Shown here: one piece after another, positions 25,341 through 38,152 of the stretch
How positions within the stretch are numbered: the first letter of the stretch is position 1
Layout: each line of letters opens with the position of its first letter
Assembly (NCBI GenBank): GCA_905181945.1
Contig: CAJIZZ010000022.1
Location: forward strand, 1 to 39,691
Length of the DNA stretch: 39,691 nucleotides
Direction: 5' to 3'
DNA from: an uncultured Porticoccus sp.
Lineage (GTDB): Bacteria; Pseudomonadota; Gammaproteobacteria; Pseudomonadales; Porticoccaceae
Made by a program: the position numbers and the translations under genes
Notes under the pieces: generated by a model
Told to the model about the DNA's origin: nothing
What the model saw: the letters and a program-made list of their open reading frames with translations, nothing else
Database searches by the model: none

Positions 25341-27133
25341 TGGTCTATGTCGGTGCCTTTAAGCACCGCTACGTGGTAGGACAACAACTGAAGAGGCAGG
25401 GTATAAATAATTGCCTCTAGGCTTTTGGGGACGTGGGGGATGCTAATAACGGTCACTCCTGGTTCGTTTTTCAAACCAGCGTCGTGGTCCGCAAAAACAA
25501 ACAACTGGCCGCCTCTGGCTTTTACTTCCTGTAAGTTAGATTTTAACTTTTCAAGTAAGGCGTTGTTTGGTGCCACAGCAATGACTGGCATCTTGCTGTC
25601 TATCAACGCAAGTGGTCCATGTTTTAGTTCTCCTGCGGGATAAGCCTCGGCATGAACATACGAGATCTCTTTTAATTTTAGAGCGCCCTCCAAAGCAACA
25701 GGGAATTGGACGCCCCGACCCAAAAACAAAGCGTGGTTCTTGTCAGCAAAGGGCTGAAATGTTTTTTCTATCGCGCCGCTCAGCTCTAATGTTTTTCGAC
25801 AAAGCTCGGGCAATTGGTGCAGCGCCTCTACCAACTGCTGTTCCTTTTTATGGTCAAGCCCCTGGCTTCGACCCAGACCAATACAAAGCAACTGTAAGGC
25901 CGCCAGCTGGGTAGTAAAGGCCTTCGTGGAGGCTACGCCAATTTCTGGTCCGGCACATGTCATTAATACTAAATCAGAAGCACGAACCAAAGAACTGTTG
26001 GCCACATTGCAGATAACCAGGCTTGCTAAGTATCCAGCTTTTTTTGCTGCCTGCAGGGCGGCCAGAGTATCAGCTGTTTCGCCGGACTGTGAGATAGTCA
26101 CAAATAACGTATTTTCGGGTATAACACATGTCCGGTAACGATATTCGCTGGCTACCTCTACTTGACAAAGTATCCCTGTCCATTCTTCCAGCCAATACTT
26201 CGCAATCAGCCCAGCATGATAGCTGGTCCCACATGCTACGATATGTACGGACTCGGTCTTCGAAAAAATAGCTGGCGCTGCTGTGCCAAAAGCTTCTGGC
26301 AAGACGTGTTTTTCGCTAATTCGCCCTTGCAGGGTGGCCTTAAGCACTTTGGGTTGCTCAAATATTTCTTTGAGCATGTAATGGTCATACTCACCCTTGT
26401 CAGCGATTTCGTCTGCACTAGAAATTGTTACTGTTTCTCTTTCTGCCGTCTCGCCCAAAATATCTATAAGGTGGTATGAGGAGTCGCGCAACTCAACAAG
26501 GTCGCCTTCTTCTAGGAAAATAAATCGGTCTGTTACTTGTCGCAACGCCATCTGATCTGATGCGATGAAGTTTTCTGCGACACCAAGGCCGAGAACTAGC
26601 GGGCTGCCGCTCCGAGCACCGATCAATGTTCCGGGTTCTCTTGCGCACATTACCCCTAATGCATAAGCGCCCTGTAAGCGAGTAATGGTTTTTTGCACGG
26701 CTCCCTTAAGGGAGCCCAAGCTAGAAAAATAATAGTGTATGAGGTGTGCCACCGCCTCGGTGTCGGTGTCAGAAACAAACACATATCCTTGTGCCTGCAT
26801 CTCTTTGCGCAGTTCAGCATGGTTTTCGATAATTCCATTATGGACAACAGTCACCTCAGAGGATTGATGTGGGTGAGCGTTCACTTCTGATGGAACTCCG
26901 TGGGTTGCCCACCTGGTATGCGCTATTCCTGCAAATCCAGAAGCAGAAGAAGCCGCCAAGGAGTTAGCTAGATTTTTTACTTTTCCTGTATTTCTATAAA
27001 CACAAGTGTCGCCTTTTTCGTCCAGAAAAGACAATCCAGAGGAATCATAGCCACGATACTCAAGGCGCCTTAACCCTTCTATTAGAACACCAACAATATT
27101 GCGTTGTGCTACAGCACCAACAATCCCACACAT
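25304..27133 (-). CDS. glmS: Glutamine-fructose-6-phosphate aminotransferase (isomerising)
   Basis: Makes glucosamine-6-phosphate from fructose-6-phosphate and glutamine, the entry step to UDP-GlcNAc for peptidoglycan and LPS. The N-terminal glutaminase domain starts with the nucleophile C2 (MCGIVGA), with RGYDSSG and HTRWATHG; two SIS sugar-isomerase domains follow (TISQSGETADT, EIGVASTKAFT, EGALKLKEISYVHAEAY). The 609 residues are the usual length. It follows glmU by 62 bases, so the two successive pathway enzymes are probably co-transcribed. The ribosome site is weak. Confidence 0.98.
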   Translation of the reverse strand: MCGIVGAVAQRNIVGVLIEGLRRLEYRGYDSSGLSFLDEKGDTCVYRNTGKVKNLANSLAASSASGFAGIAHTRWATHGVPSEVNAHPHQSSEVTVVHNGIIENHAELRKEMQAQGYVFVSDTDTEAVAHLIHYYFSSLGSLKGAVQKTITRLQGAYALGVMCAREPGTLIGARSGSPLVLGLGVAENFIASDQMALRQVTDRFIFLEEGDLVELRDSSYHLIDILGETAERETVTISSADEIADKGEYDHYMLKEIFEQPKVLKATLQGRISEKHVLPEAFGTAAPAIFSKTESVHIVACGTSYHAGLIAKYWLEEWTGILCQVEVASEYRYRTCVIPENTLFVTISQSGETADTLAALQAAKKAGYLASLVICNVANSSLVRASDLVLMTCAGPEIGVASTKAFTTQLAALQLLCIGLGRSQGLDHKKEQQLVEALHQLPELCRKTLELSGAIEKTFQPFADKNHALFLGRGVQFPVALEGALKLKEISYVHAEAYPAGELKHGPLALIDSKMPVIAVAPNNALLEKLKSNLQEVKARGGQLFVFADHDAGLKNEPGVTVISIPHVPKSLEAIIYTLPLQLLSYHVAVLKGTDIDQPRNLAKSVTVE

Positions 27134-27195
27134 AAACTTATCCGATGATTATTGAAAACGAGCTCTTAACAATTTTTTACTGCCTATGCCCAATA

Positions 27196-28560
27196 TTACT
27201 TTTTCTTTGTTGGGCGAACCCAATATGGTACGTTTTTCTGCGGCGCTCTAGCCAAGGTAAGCTGATCGTCTGGGACGTCTTTTATTATGATTGATCCGGC
27301 ACCAATTGTGGCATTTTTCCCAATTTTAAGAGGGGCCACCAACGAAGAGTTGGAGCCTATAAAGCTGTTGTCCGCCATGATGGTCTTATGTTTGTTAGCA
27401 CCGTCGTAGTTGCATGTAATCGTGCCTGCGCCAACATTCACATCCGCGCCTAGTTCAGCGTCGCCCACATAGCTCAGATGGCTAATTTTGCTTCCTATGC
27501 CTACTTGTGTATTTTTAACCTCTACAAAATTGCCTATTTTGGCGTTTTTACAGACCACTGTTCCTGGCCTCAGTCTAGCAAACGGGCCAATCACTGCATT
27601 GCTATATATTTCGCTTTTCTCTATCACGCTGTTGGCTTTAACTTGGACGCTGTCTCCAATCATACTGTCAGTAATTAAGCAGTTAGGGCCAATGCTGACG
27701 TTGTTTCCCAGCTTCACAACGCCCTCAAATACTACATTTATATCAATAAAATTATCGTTGCCGCTGCTTAGGGAGCCACGAATATCTATCCTGTTCGGGT
27801 CCGCTAAGGTCACTCCAGACATCATTAGTTTTTCAGCTTGTTGTTGTTGATAAAAGCGCTCAAGCTTGCTCAGCTGTATGCGCGTATTGACGCCTGCTAC
27901 CTCTTGAGGGAAGCGGGGCATTTTTGTTACCACATTGATGCCGCTTCGTTTCGCAATAGCCACCAGGTCTGTTAAATAATATTCGCCTTGGGTGTTTTTG
28001 TTGTCGATTTGTGGCAGCCACTCTCTTAAGTGGCTTGTTTTTAATGCCAGAACACCGGTATTCACTTCTTGAATCTTTAGCGCCTCCGGCGGTGCATCTT
28101 TTTGCTCAATGATCCCGCACACGTCTCCCTGCTTGTCTCGCAGGATTCTGCCGTATCCTTCGGGATCTTCAAGGGTTACGGTGAGCAAGGCCATCGTATC
28201 GTTGTCGACTGTATCGATAACCGCTAAAACAGTCTCTTTGGAGATAAGCGGAACATCGCCATAAAGAACCAGTGTAATGTCTGAGGGGCCTGAGACAGAC
28301 ACAGCCGCCTGAACTGCGTGCGCTGTTCCTAGCTGCTCATCTTGCTGGGCGTAATGTATTTGTTCTCCTGATATCGAAGCTTTTACTTCCTCAGAGGCCC
28401 GCCCCGTAACAATAATTATTTTGGAATCAGGCACGCTAGACGCTGTATTCACAACACGCTGAAGGAGGGGCTCTCCCGCCAAGCAATGTAACACTTTAGG
28501 GAGGGCAGAGTGCATTCTCGTGCCTTGTCCTGCTGCAAGAATCACAATATCAATTGTCAT
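27196..28560 (-). CDS. glmU: Bifunctional UDP-GlcNAc pyrophosphorylase / GlcN-1-P acetyltransferase
   Basis: Catalyses the last two steps to UDP-GlcNAc. The N-terminal uridyltransferase domain opens ILAAGQGTRMHSALPKVLH (residues 6-24), with YGDVPL and NTGVLAL later. The C-terminal left-handed beta-helix (from about 250) contains GPFARLRPG, GNFVEVKN, HLSYVGDAELG, TITCNYDGANKHKT and GSNSSLVAP of the acetyltransferase site. Length is 454, as usual. It follows the atp operon on the same strand but is separated from it by a strong terminator. Confidence 0.98.
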   Translation of the reverse strand: MTIDIVILAAGQGTRMHSALPKVLHCLAGEPLLQRVVNTASSVPDSKIIIVTGRASEEVKASISGEQIHYAQQDEQLGTAHAVQAAVSVSGPSDITLVLYGDVPLISKETVLAVIDTVDNDTMALLTVTLEDPEGYGRILRDKQGDVCGIIEQKDAPPEALKIQEVNTGVLALKTSHLREWLPQIDNKNTQGEYYLTDLVAIAKRSGINVVTKMPRFPQEVAGVNTRIQLSKLERFYQQQQAEKLMMSGVTLADPNRIDIRGSLSSGNDNFIDINVVFEGVVKLGNNVSIGPNCLITDSMIGDSVQVKANSVIEKSEIYSNAVIGPFARLRPGTVVCKNAKIGNFVEVKNTQVGIGSKISHLSYVGDAELGADVNVGAGTITCNYDGANKHKTIMADNSFIGSNSSLVAPLKIGKNATIGAGSIIIKDVPDDQLTLARAPQKNVPYWVRPTKKK

Positions 28561-28660
28561 AGCACCGCGTGTTCCGTAATTTTGCTATATTTAATCAGGA
28601 ACAACCTCCAATTGCTACGCTCAAGCTTCAATATCGTATATCTAAGACAAATAAAAGTCG

Positions 28661-28690
28661 AAAAAAAAGGGCGGCAATTGCCGCCCTTTT
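28661..28690 (-). terminator. Terminator of the ATP synthase operon
   Basis: GC-rich perfect hairpin: arms AAAAGGGCGGC (28665-28675) and GCCGCCCTTTT (28680-28690) around AATT, followed on the minus strand by an eight-T tract (28668-28661). It lies 10 bases past the atpC stop. Confidence 0.92.
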
Positions 28691-28700
28691 CTTCCTATGT

Positions 28701-29135
28701 TTATTTTTTCCCGCCCAAATTCTTACGAATCTGATCAATCGTTCTAAGCTGAGCAGCAGCCACAGCGAGCTGTGATGCTGCTTTAGAGTAGTCAAATTCA
28801 CCGCTTTGATTAGAAATATCTTTTTCTGCCTTGTTTTTCGCTTCTATCGCTGCGGCCTCGTCAAGATCGTCGGCACGAAGTGCGGTATCAGCAAGTATTG
28901 AAATAGAATTGGGCTGAACTTCTAAAAACCCACCCGAAAGATAATAAATTTCCTCTTCGCCTCCTTGCTTAATAATACGCACAGGCCCTGGTTTTAAATC
29001 AGTCAGCAGCGGGGCATGACCAAAAGCTATTCCTAGTTCGCCCTGTGAGCCAGCGGCAACCACAAGCTCAACCAGCCCTGAAAACAAAGACTGCTCGGCG
29101 CTTACAATTTCGCATTTGACTGTCATCATAGCCAT
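28701..29135 (-). CDS. atpC: ATP synthase epsilon subunit
   Basis: Small F1 stalk subunit that couples rotor to catalytic head and inhibits ATP hydrolysis. The 144 residues show the beta-sandwich domain ([47 protein letters not shown]) and a C-terminal helical hairpin (about 95-140). AAGG lies about 9 bases before the ATG. It is the last gene of the atp operon, 21 bases after atpD. Confidence 0.96.
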   Translation of the reverse strand: MAMMTVKCEIVSAEQSLFSGLVELVVAAGSQGELGIAFGHAPLLTDLKPGPVRIIKQGGEEEIYYLSGGFLEVQPNSISILADTALRADDLDEAAAIEAKNKAEKDISNQSGEFDYSKAASQLAVAAAQLRTIDQIRKNLGGKK

Positions 29136-29156
29136 ATTATACTGCCTTTATCTCGC

Positions 29157-30569
<1,413 letters not shown>

Positions 30570-30594
30570 TTAAGCTAAACCTTAAAATATTTGG

Positions 30595-31455
30595 TTAAAC
30601 TGCTGCTGCACCACTAACAATTTCTGACAACTCTTGGGTAATGGCTGCCTGACGTGCTTTGTTATAAAGCAATTGCAGTTCTTTCACTAAATCGCCTGCG
30701 TTATCAGTGGCACTTTTCATTGCTATCATTCGCGCCGCTTGTTCGCAGGCTTTGTTTTCTACAACCGCCTGATAAACCTGAGACTCAATATATCGAACCA
30801 ACAAACCATCCAACAACTCCTTAGCGTCTGGCTCATACAAATAATCCCAGTGGTGGGTTAACTTTTCATCCTCTGCTGGCTTAAGCGGTAGCAACTGTTC
30901 AACTACTGGCGCTTGCGTCATCGTGTTAACAAATACATTTGACACCAATAAAAGCTGGTCTATTTTTCCTTCTTCATAGGCGTCTAGCATGACCTTGACC
31001 CCGCCGATTAGATCGTTAGCGGTGGGCGTATCGCCCAGATCTTTCGTGGTGGCAACAATGTTGCCCCCGAAACTACCAAAGAATGCTGCTGCCTTGTTTC
31101 CAATAACACAAAGGTCGTTGGAGACTTCTTTGTCAGACCATCCTTTCATCGACTTCATGGCTTGTTTAAACAGGTTGGTGTTTAAGCCACCGCACAAGCC
31201 ACGATCTGTAGAGATGATGATATAACCAACACGCTTAACTTCGCGCTGCTCCATGTAGACATGCTTGTACTCGCTTACTGCTCGGGCAATTTGCCCCACT
31301 ACAGAACGAATGCGGTCTGCATATGGTTTGCCAAGGGCCCGCCGCTCTTGAGCTCGACGCATCTTGCTCGCGGCCACCATTTCCATAGCACTCGTAATTT
31401 TTTGAGTGCTTTTAATGCTAGAAATTTTGGTTTTAACTTCCTTCCCAACAGCCAT
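30595..31455 (-). CDS. atpG: ATP synthase gamma subunit
   Basis: Central rotor shaft of F1. N- and C-terminal coiled-coil helices (about residues 1-55 and 215-280) flank a Rossmann-like domain, with the family signatures [21 protein letters not shown] near the start shortened here to its core, and [11 protein letters not shown] near the end. Length is 286. It lies 48 bases after atpA in the standard atpHAGDC order. Confidence 0.97.
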   Translation of the reverse strand: MAVGKEVKTKISSIKSTQKITSAMEMVAASKMRRAQERRALGKPYADRIRSVVGQIARAVSEYKHVYMEQREVKRVGYIIISTDRGLCGGLNTNLFKQAMKSMKGWSDKEVSNDLCVIGNKAAAFFGSFGGNIVATTKDLGDTPTANDLIGGVKVMLDAYEEGKIDQLLLVSNVFVNTMTQAPVVEQLLPLKPAEDEKLTHHWDYLYEPDAKELLDGLLVRYIESQVYQAVVENKACEQAARMIAMKSATDNAGDLVKELQLLYNKARQAAITQELSEIVSGAAAV

Positions 31456-31503
31456 ATTCTATGCCTTCATGCTAAAACAACAGACGCTTGCTTTAATCAG
31501 CGA

Positions 31504-33048
31504 TTACCAGGTTTGCGTGCTAGAAAATTTCTTCAGTGCTGCCTCAAAACTAGCCTGAATATCATCATTCCAGTCGCCCGTTTTGTTGATTTGCTCCAAC
31601 AGGTCGCCGTGCTCTGCCTTCATATAAGAAAGAAGAGCGGACTCAAAATCACCTATTTTACTAACTGGGACCTCTGAAAGAAATTTATTGTCAGCCGCAT
31701 AAATCATTAGAGCCATTTCTGCGACGCTTTGGGGCGCGTATTGTTTCTGTTTCATAAGCTCAGTGACTCGCTCACCATGATCTAGTTGTGCTTTTGTGGC
31801 CTCATCAAGATCAGAAGCAAACTGTGAAAATGCGGCCAGCTCTCTATATTGAGCTAAAGCTGTACGAATGCCACCAGATAGTTTTTTCACGATCTTAGTT
31901 TGTGCTGCGCCACCAACTCGAGACACCGAAACACCGGCGTTCATGGCTGGGCGTACGCCAGCATTAAACATAGAAGCTTCGAGAAAGATTTGACCATCTG
32001 TAATAGATATCACATTGGTTGGTACAAATGCAGAAACGTCTCCCGCTTGTGTCTCAATAACAGGCAGCGCTGTCAAAGAACCAGTTTTACCCTTCACTTC
32101 ACCTTTGGTAAACTTTTCAACATAGTCTGCATTTACACGAGCAGCCCTTTCAAGCAACCGAGCATGCAGATAAAACACGTCTCCAGGGTAAGCTTCTCGA
32201 CCAGGGGGCCTTCTTAACAACAACGATATTTGACGATAAGCCCAAGCTTGCTTGGTTAGGTCATCATAGATAATTAGTGCGTCTTGCCCTCTGTCTCGAT
32301 AATACTCGCCCATAGTGCACCCACCAAAAGGCGCCAAGAACTGCATGGCGGCAGGATCTGAAGCTGTGGCAGCAACAACAATGGTGTGCTCCATTGCCCC
32401 GTGCTCTTCAAGTTTTCTCACAACGGCGGCAATTGAAGAAGCCTTTTGTCCAATAGCGACGTAAATACACTTGATTCCGGAATCTTTTTGATTAATGATG
32501 GCGTCAACAGCAATTGCTGTTTTGCCGATCTGGCGATCTCCAATAATCAGCTCTCGCTGTCCGCGACCAATAGGCACCATAGCATCAATTGCTTTTAGGC
32601 CTATTTGTACTGGCTGGTCTACTGATTGTCGAGAAATGACGCCGGGAGCCACTTTTTCAAGCGCATCCGTCAATTTTGCGTTGACTGGCCCCTTTCCGTC
32701 AATAGGATTTCCTAGTGCGTCTACCACGCGGCCTTCTAGCTCTGGGCCTACTGGCACTTCCAGAATACGGCCAGTACATCTAGCTTTCTGTCCTTCGGCC
32801 AAAGACTGGTAATCGCCCAAAATGATTGCGCCGACAGAGTCGCGCTCTAAGTTAAGCGCCATGCCATATATGCCGCCATCAAATTCGATCATTTCCCCGT
32901 ACATCACGTCGGCTAGACCATGAATACGAATGATGCCGTCTGATACGGACACAATGGTGCCCTCGTTACGTGCTTCAGAAGATACCTCAAGACTATCAAT
33001 ACGCTGCTTGATGATTTCACTGATTTCGGATGGATTCAATTGCTGCAT
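31504..33048 (-). CDS. atpA: ATP synthase alpha subunit
   Basis: Non-catalytic nucleotide-binding F1 subunit. Walker A GDRQIGKT is at 170-177; [28 protein letters not shown] and the signature [17 protein letters not shown] are present. Its 514 residues are full length. GAGGA lies about 9 bases before the ATG. It follows atpH by 18 bases. Confidence 0.98.
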   Translation of the reverse strand: MQQLNPSEISEIIKQRIDSLEVSSEARNEGTIVSVSDGIIRIHGLADVMYGEMIEFDGGIYGMALNLERDSVGAIILGDYQSLAEGQKARCTGRILEVPVGPELEGRVVDALGNPIDGKGPVNAKLTDALEKVAPGVISRQSVDQPVQIGLKAIDAMVPIGRGQRELIIGDRQIGKTAIAVDAIINQKDSGIKCIYVAIGQKASSIAAVVRKLEEHGAMEHTIVVAATASDPAAMQFLAPFGGCTMGEYYRDRGQDALIIYDDLTKQAWAYRQISLLLRRPPGREAYPGDVFYLHARLLERAARVNADYVEKFTKGEVKGKTGSLTALPVIETQAGDVSAFVPTNVISITDGQIFLEASMFNAGVRPAMNAGVSVSRVGGAAQTKIVKKLSGGIRTALAQYRELAAFSQFASDLDEATKAQLDHGERVTELMKQKQYAPQSVAEMALMIYAADNKFLSEVPVSKIGDFESALLSYMKAEHGDLLEQINKTGDWNDDIQASFEAALKKFSSTQTW

Positions 33049-33066
33049 GTCTTCGGTTCCTCGATC

Positions 33067-33603
33067 CTAGGAATGTAATACTTGAGCAAGTTTACTCAAT
33101 TTGCCACGAATGGAGCCATCAATAACGGTGTCTCCCGCCCGAACAACAGCTCCACCAATAAGACCAACATCAACTGATGCTTGCATATTGACTTCTCGTT
33201 CGAGTTTTGCGCTGAGTGCACTTGCCAGCTTGTTTTTCTGTACATCGTTCAGTTGAACAGCAGACACCACAGTAATATCTATGGTTTTTTCTCTGTTCGC
33301 CTTTAACGCTTCAAATTGTTTTGAAATTTGCGGCAATAACCCTAAGCGCTTGTTTTCCGCTAAAACCCGCAGAAATCCTTGAGCTTTTTCATTAATCGCA
33401 TCGCCACAAATTTCTATGGTGTTCGTTGCCTGCTGTTCTGACGTATAGCCAGGGGCACCAAGCAGCTGCACCACTTTTTCTTCCTGAGAAACGACAGAAG
33501 CGGCCTTTAAGCTATCTGACCAGCCCTTTAGGTCAGCCGCATCTACAGCATACTCAAATGCTGCTTTCGCATAAGGTCGGGCCAGCGTGCTTAATTCTGC
33601 CAT
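33067..33603 (-). CDS. atpH: ATP synthase delta subunit
   Basis: Links the F1 head to the peripheral stalk. The 178 residues have the N-terminal helical bundle starting LARPYAKAAFEYA and the C-terminal signature VDVGLIGGAVVRAGDTVIDG. It follows atpF by 13 bases. Identification rests on these motifs and the operon position. Confidence 0.96.
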   Translation of the reverse strand: MAELSTLARPYAKAAFEYAVDAADLKGWSDSLKAASVVSQEEKVVQLLGAPGYTSEQQATNTIEICGDAINEKAQGFLRVLAENKRLGLLPQISKQFEALKANREKTIDITVVSAVQLNDVQKNKLASALSAKLEREVNMQASVDVGLIGGAVVRAGDTVIDGSIRGKLSKLAQVLHS

Positions 33604-33616
33604 TTTACACCTCTAC

Positions 33617-34087
33617 CTACAGCTGTGCTGCTAAATCGTCAACTAAAGCGCTGTTTGCTTTTTCGTCAATATTTGCTTTCAGGATTTTTTCTGCGCCCGC
33701 TAAAGCCAAACCTGCGACCTTGCCGCGGAGCTCTTCCTTGGCCCGGTTCACTTCCATATCAATTTCTGCTTTAGCCCCGGCTTTCATACGATCGGCTTCT
33801 GTCTTTGCCTGCTCTTTAGCCTCATCCACTATCTGTCCGGCTCGCTTATTTGCTTGCTCTATAAGGACTGTGGCTTCTTTTTTTGCTTCCTTGAGTTGCG
33901 CTGAAACTTTTTCTTGCGCTATCTCAAGGTCGCGTGAAGCCTTATCTGCAGCATCCAGCCCAGCTGCTATTTTTTTCTGTCTTTCTTCCATCGAACTAAT
34001 GATGGCGGTCCATACAAATTTCTTGCAGAACCAAATAAAGAACAAAAAAGAAATCATCTGTCCGAATAAGGTCAGGTTAATATTCAC
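33617..34087 (-). CDS. atpF: ATP synthase subunit b
   Basis: Peripheral-stalk subunit: one N-terminal membrane helix (about residues 5-25, [19 protein letters not shown]) and a long, charged, alanine-rich coiled coil to the C-terminus, 156 residues in all. The start codon is GTG ([10 protein letters not shown]) with GAGG 7 bases upstream, a normal N-terminus for the family. Only one b gene is seen, so the stalk is a homodimer, as in E. coli. Confidence 0.96.
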   Translation of the reverse strand: MNINLTLFGQMISFLFFIWFCKKFVWTAIISSMEERQKKIAAGLDAADKASRDLEIAQEKVSAQLKEAKKEATVLIEQANKRAGQIVDEAKEQAKTEADRMKAGAKAEIDMEVNRAKEELRGKVAGLALAGAEKILKANIDEKANSALVDDLAAQL

Positions 34088-34136
34088 GCCAACACCTCGT
34101 TCTTTGGGTTATCTATTAAGGGTACGCGCATCAAAA

Positions 34137-34385
<249 letters not shown>

Positions 34386-34411
34386 CTAATAACTAAAGTA
34401 AGTTGTAAAAT

Positions 34412-35284
<873 letters not shown>

Positions 35285-35302
35285 TCAAACCAAATAAATT
35301 TT

Positions 35303-35680
35303 TTATTTACAATTCAGTGTTTTCGCAACACAAAACCACTGGACAATTATCATGGCGCCATAAGCAAGAAACAGCGCGGGTACATCTAATGGACTAATAA
35401 GGCCAAATGATAACCCAAACAGTAGAGCTGTAAGCAAAAGCTTTCCTGCTTCTCCCTTCTGTATAGCGCTCAATATTTTTGGCGCCTGCTTGGCCCCAAC
35501 ATATCGAAAGGCCAATAAAGAAAAATAAGCCTGTGGCACTATTTGTATTATTCCGCCAATCAACACTGAATAAGCGGTCTTTATATCTAATGGAGCCACT
35601 ACTGCTACTACTACAAATAAAATTAATATTTGCGTTTTTGCTATACGGCCTACTGGTGGGGCCTCTATGGTGGTTCTCAT
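35303..35680 (-). CDS. atpI: ATP synthase accessory protein AtpI
   Basis: Small membrane protein (125 residues, four hydrophobic segments) that precedes the structural atp genes; in other bacteria it aids c-ring assembly or Mg2+ supply. The sequence IPQAYFSLLAFRYVGA in the second helix-loop region is typical of gammaproteobacterial AtpI. It is the first gene of the operon, about 45 bases downstream of the predicted start site. Its ribosome site is weak, as is usual for this gene. Confidence 0.9.
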   Translation of the reverse strand: MRTTIEAPPVGRIAKTQILILFVVVAVVAPLDIKTAYSVLIGGIIQIVPQAYFSLLAFRYVGAKQAPKILSAIQKGEAGKLLLTALLFGLSFGLISPLDVPALFLAYGAMIIVQWFCVAKTLNCK

Positions 35681-35731
35681 TTATTACCAACTTCTTTCAA
35701 TAACAACGCTTTGATTTTAAAAAGCGCGGCA

Positions 35732-35760
35732 ATTATATGTAGTACCAACAACAGATTCAA
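35732..35760 (-). promoter_or_regulatory. Promoter of the ATP synthase operon
   Basis: Minus strand TTGAAT (35760-35755), exact 17-base spacer, perfect TATAAT (35737-35732). This is one of the best sigma-70 matches in the window and lies 52 bases before atpI, in the 145-base gap after parB. It indicates that the atp operon is transcribed independently of parAB. Confidence 0.75.
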
Positions 35761-35825
35761 CACCTCTTTTGTATTAAACCTTGTTATCGCTCTATGCGTT
35801 TCTTAATACTCAGTATTTTTCTTGG

Positions 35826-36695
35826 TTATTTAATATGGCTTAAAATGCCGTCCAGCTCGTCCAAGCTGTTGTATTTTAAAATCAAGCGGCCCTTTCCTTT
35901 TGCGCTGTGCTGAATAGCCACCTCGGCGCCTAGTTGATCTGACAGCTTCTCCTGCAGTCGCTTTATATCTGGATTTAATTGATTCGCGTTTGGATCTTTT
36001 GGTTTATCTTGTAACAAAAACCTAACGTACGCTTCTGTTTGTCTGACCGTCATATTTTTAACAACTACCGCTCTGGCAGCGTCTAGTTGTACCTGTCCCT
36101 GCAAACCCAATAGGGCTCTACCATGCCCCATCTCTAAATCTCCATGCTCAAGTAGCCTTTGTACTTCTACCTTCAGTGTCATTAGGCGCATAAGATTAGC
36201 CACGGCACTCCGCGACTTGCTTACCGCATCAGCCACCTGTTGCTGAGTAAGCTCAAACTCTTGCTGTAGGCGAACCAAAGCTTGTGCTTCTTCGATAGCA
36301 TTTAAGTCTTCTCGCTGAATGTTTTCAATAAGAGACATAGCTAACGCCGCATCATCAGAAACATTTTTTATCAAAGCAGGTATTGTATCCAACCCTGCTA
36401 ACTGTGCTGCTCGCCATCGCCTTTCTCCGGCGATAATTTCATAGCTGTCCGGACCCGTCGGTCTAACAACCACGGGCTGCATAATGCCGTGTGTTTGTAT
36501 GGACGAGGTGAGCTCTTCTAGGGCCTCGGGATGCATGTCGCGACGAGGCTGGTATTTTCCCCTAACTAAAAACTCTACCGGCAGCGACTTTAATAGCTCT
36601 TGGTCTGTTTTCTCATGCTTTTCGATTGCTTCTGTTTCGCGGCCAGCTGCCAGTAAAGCGTCAAGACCTCTACCCAAACCTTTTCTTTTGCTCAT
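35826..36695 (-). CDS. parB: Chromosome-partitioning protein ParB
   Basis: CTP-dependent clamp that loads at parS and works with ParA in origin segregation. The 289 residues show the N-terminal ParA-contact motif GLGRGLDALL (6-15), the CTP-binding box GERRWRA (90-96), ENIQREDLNAIEEA (124-137), the helix-turn-helix (about 150-170) and a C-terminal dimerisation domain. No parS sequence was found in the window. It is 22 bases after parA. Confidence 0.97.
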   Translation of the reverse strand: MSKRKGLGRGLDALLAAGRETEAIEKHEKTDQELLKSLPVEFLVRGKYQPRRDMHPEALEELTSSIQTHGIMQPVVVRPTGPDSYEIIAGERRWRAAQLAGLDTIPALIKNVSDDAALAMSLIENIQREDLNAIEEAQALVRLQQEFELTQQQVADAVSKSRSAVANLMRLMTLKVEVQRLLEHGDLEMGHGRALLGLQGQVQLDAARAVVVKNMTVRQTEAYVRFLLQDKPKDPNANQLNPDIKRLQEKLSDQLGAEVAIQHSAKGKGRLILKYNSLDELDGILSHIK

Positions 36696-36717
36696 GGTTT
36701 AACCTACAATTTCTACG

Positions 36718-37497
36718 TTATGAGTTAATCTTTGTTTTGCCGCGTCTCAGAATTTCTCCAGCCAAACCAAGGTAAGCAACAGCGCCCTTGGAGCTTTTAT
36801 CATAAACAAGGGCTGGCAGCCCATGGCTAGGGGCTTCTGCTAGGCGGACATTTCGGGGGATTGCTACCCGGTACATCAGGCCACCAAAATGGTGCGCCAA
36901 TTGTGCTGTTACCTCGTTTGATAGACTGTTTCTTGGATCAAACATTGTTCGAACAATTCCTTCTATTTTTAACCCCGGGTTAAGGTGTTGGCTAATTTTT
37001 TTAATAGTGCCAATCAGGTCTGACAGGCCCTCTAAAGCAAAGTATTCACACTGCATGGGCACAATAACCCCATCACATGAGACCAAAGAATTTATTGTTA
37101 ACATGCTTAGGGATGGAGGGCAGTCAACTATAATAAAATCATAGTTATTTTTTATACGTATGAGGGCGTACCGAAGACGACTTTCTTTGTTTTTTAGCTT
37201 TAATAGCTCAACCTCTGCTGCGGTGAGATCATCGTTTGCAGGCAAAACATCATAGCTTCCTGACAAGCTTCTCTGCACAACCTCTTCTGCCCCAATAGCC
37301 CCAACCAAAACATCAAGCGCAGTGACCTCAAGGTCGCTTTTGTTTACCCCACTGCCCATGGTTGCGTTGCCCTGGGGATCCATATCAACCAACAGCACTC
37401 GTTTGCCGTAACTAGCCAAAGAGGCAGCGAGATTTATGCTGGTGGTGGTTTTCCCCACACCACCTTTTTGGTTGGCGACGGTAAATATCCTAGTCAC
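36718..37497 (-). CDS. parA: Chromosome-partitioning ATPase ParA
   Basis: Deviant-Walker ATPase that moves ParB-parS complexes over the nucleoid. Walker A KGGVGKTT is at 11-18 with the signature lysine K11, and Walker B-like IIVDCPPSL follows. The 259 residues are the short chromosomal form without an N-terminal regulatory domain. The start is a GTG, supported by GAGGA 8 bases upstream. It starts 22 bases after rsmG. Confidence 0.97.
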   Translation of the reverse strand: MTRIFTVANQKGGVGKTTTSINLAASLASYGKRVLLVDMDPQGNATMGSGVNKSDLEVTALDVLVGAIGAEEVVQRSLSGSYDVLPANDDLTAAEVELLKLKNKESRLRYALIRIKNNYDFIIVDCPPSLSMLTINSLVSCDGVIVPMQCEYFALEGLSDLIGTIKKISQHLNPGLKIEGIVRTMFDPRNSLSNEVTAQLAHHFGGLMYRVAIPRNVRLAEAPSHGLPALVYDKSSKGAVAYLGLAGEILRRGKTKINS

Positions 37498-37519
37498 AAG
37501 GGTTTCCTCGGAAGCGTTG

Positions 37520-38149
37520 CTATGGTAGTTCTATTTCAACAAGGTGGCGTTTGTTGTTTACGCCAGGCACCACCAAACGGTGTGAAGCAACGACCTTATA
37601 ATGTTTTGGTAACATACTCAACTCTTGGTCTGGAAGTTGGCCCTTCATAGCATAAAACCGACCCCCTTTCTCAAGTAAATGTTTGGTTTTCTCAATCATG
37701 TCACTTAGGTCTGAAAAAGCCCTGCTTGTAATGGCGTTAAAGCGTGCTTCTGTTTGATGTTTTTCTGCGCGGCCCTGTATCTCATTAACATTTTCTAGAC
37801 CTAGTTGGTTTTTTGCTTGAAACAAAAATCTTATTTTTTTGCCGTTTGAATCTAACAGGGTAAAGCGGCGCTCTGGATATAGTATAGCTAACGGGATTCC
37901 TGGTAACCCGGCCCCCGTACCCACATCCAAAATATTTTTTCCCTTAATAAACGGCGCTATGCTGAGACTATCAAGCAAATGCATGGCAACCATGTCTTCT
38001 GGGTTGCGGATAGCTGTTAAGTTATAAGCCTCATTCCATTTTTTTAAAATTTCTAGGTAGTCTAAAAACAGGTTTATTTGTTGGTTTGTGGTAGGCAAAC
38101 AAAGCTCCATTGTTCCTGTCTCAAGGAGTTTTTTTAGTTTACTTCTCAT
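37520..38149 (-). CDS. rsmG: 16S rRNA (guanine-527-N7)-methyltransferase
   Basis: SAM-dependent enzyme for m7G527 in 16S rRNA. The 209-residue protein has KWNEAYNLTAIRNPEDMV and the SAM loop LDVGTGAGLPGIPLAI (74-89), followed by TLLDSNGKK and the ITSRAF strand. It starts 3 bases after the mnmG stop, so the mnmG-rsmG pair is very probably one transcript with parAB downstream. Confidence 0.97.
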   Translation of the reverse strand: MRSKLKKLLETGTMELCLPTTNQQINLFLDYLEILKKWNEAYNLTAIRNPEDMVAMHLLDSLSIAPFIKGKNILDVGTGAGLPGIPLAILYPERRFTLLDSNGKKIRFLFQAKNQLGLENVNEIQGRAEKHQTEARFNAITSRAFSDLSDMIEKTKHLLEKGGRFYAMKGQLPDQELSMLPKHYKVVASHRLVVPGVNNKRHLVEIELP

Positions 38150-38152
38150 GGC

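Noticed and set aside
27134-27195. glmS leader checked for a glmS ribozyme
   Set aside because: Only 62 bases separate glmU and glmS, too short for the ribozyme, which is known mainly from Gram-positive bacteria.
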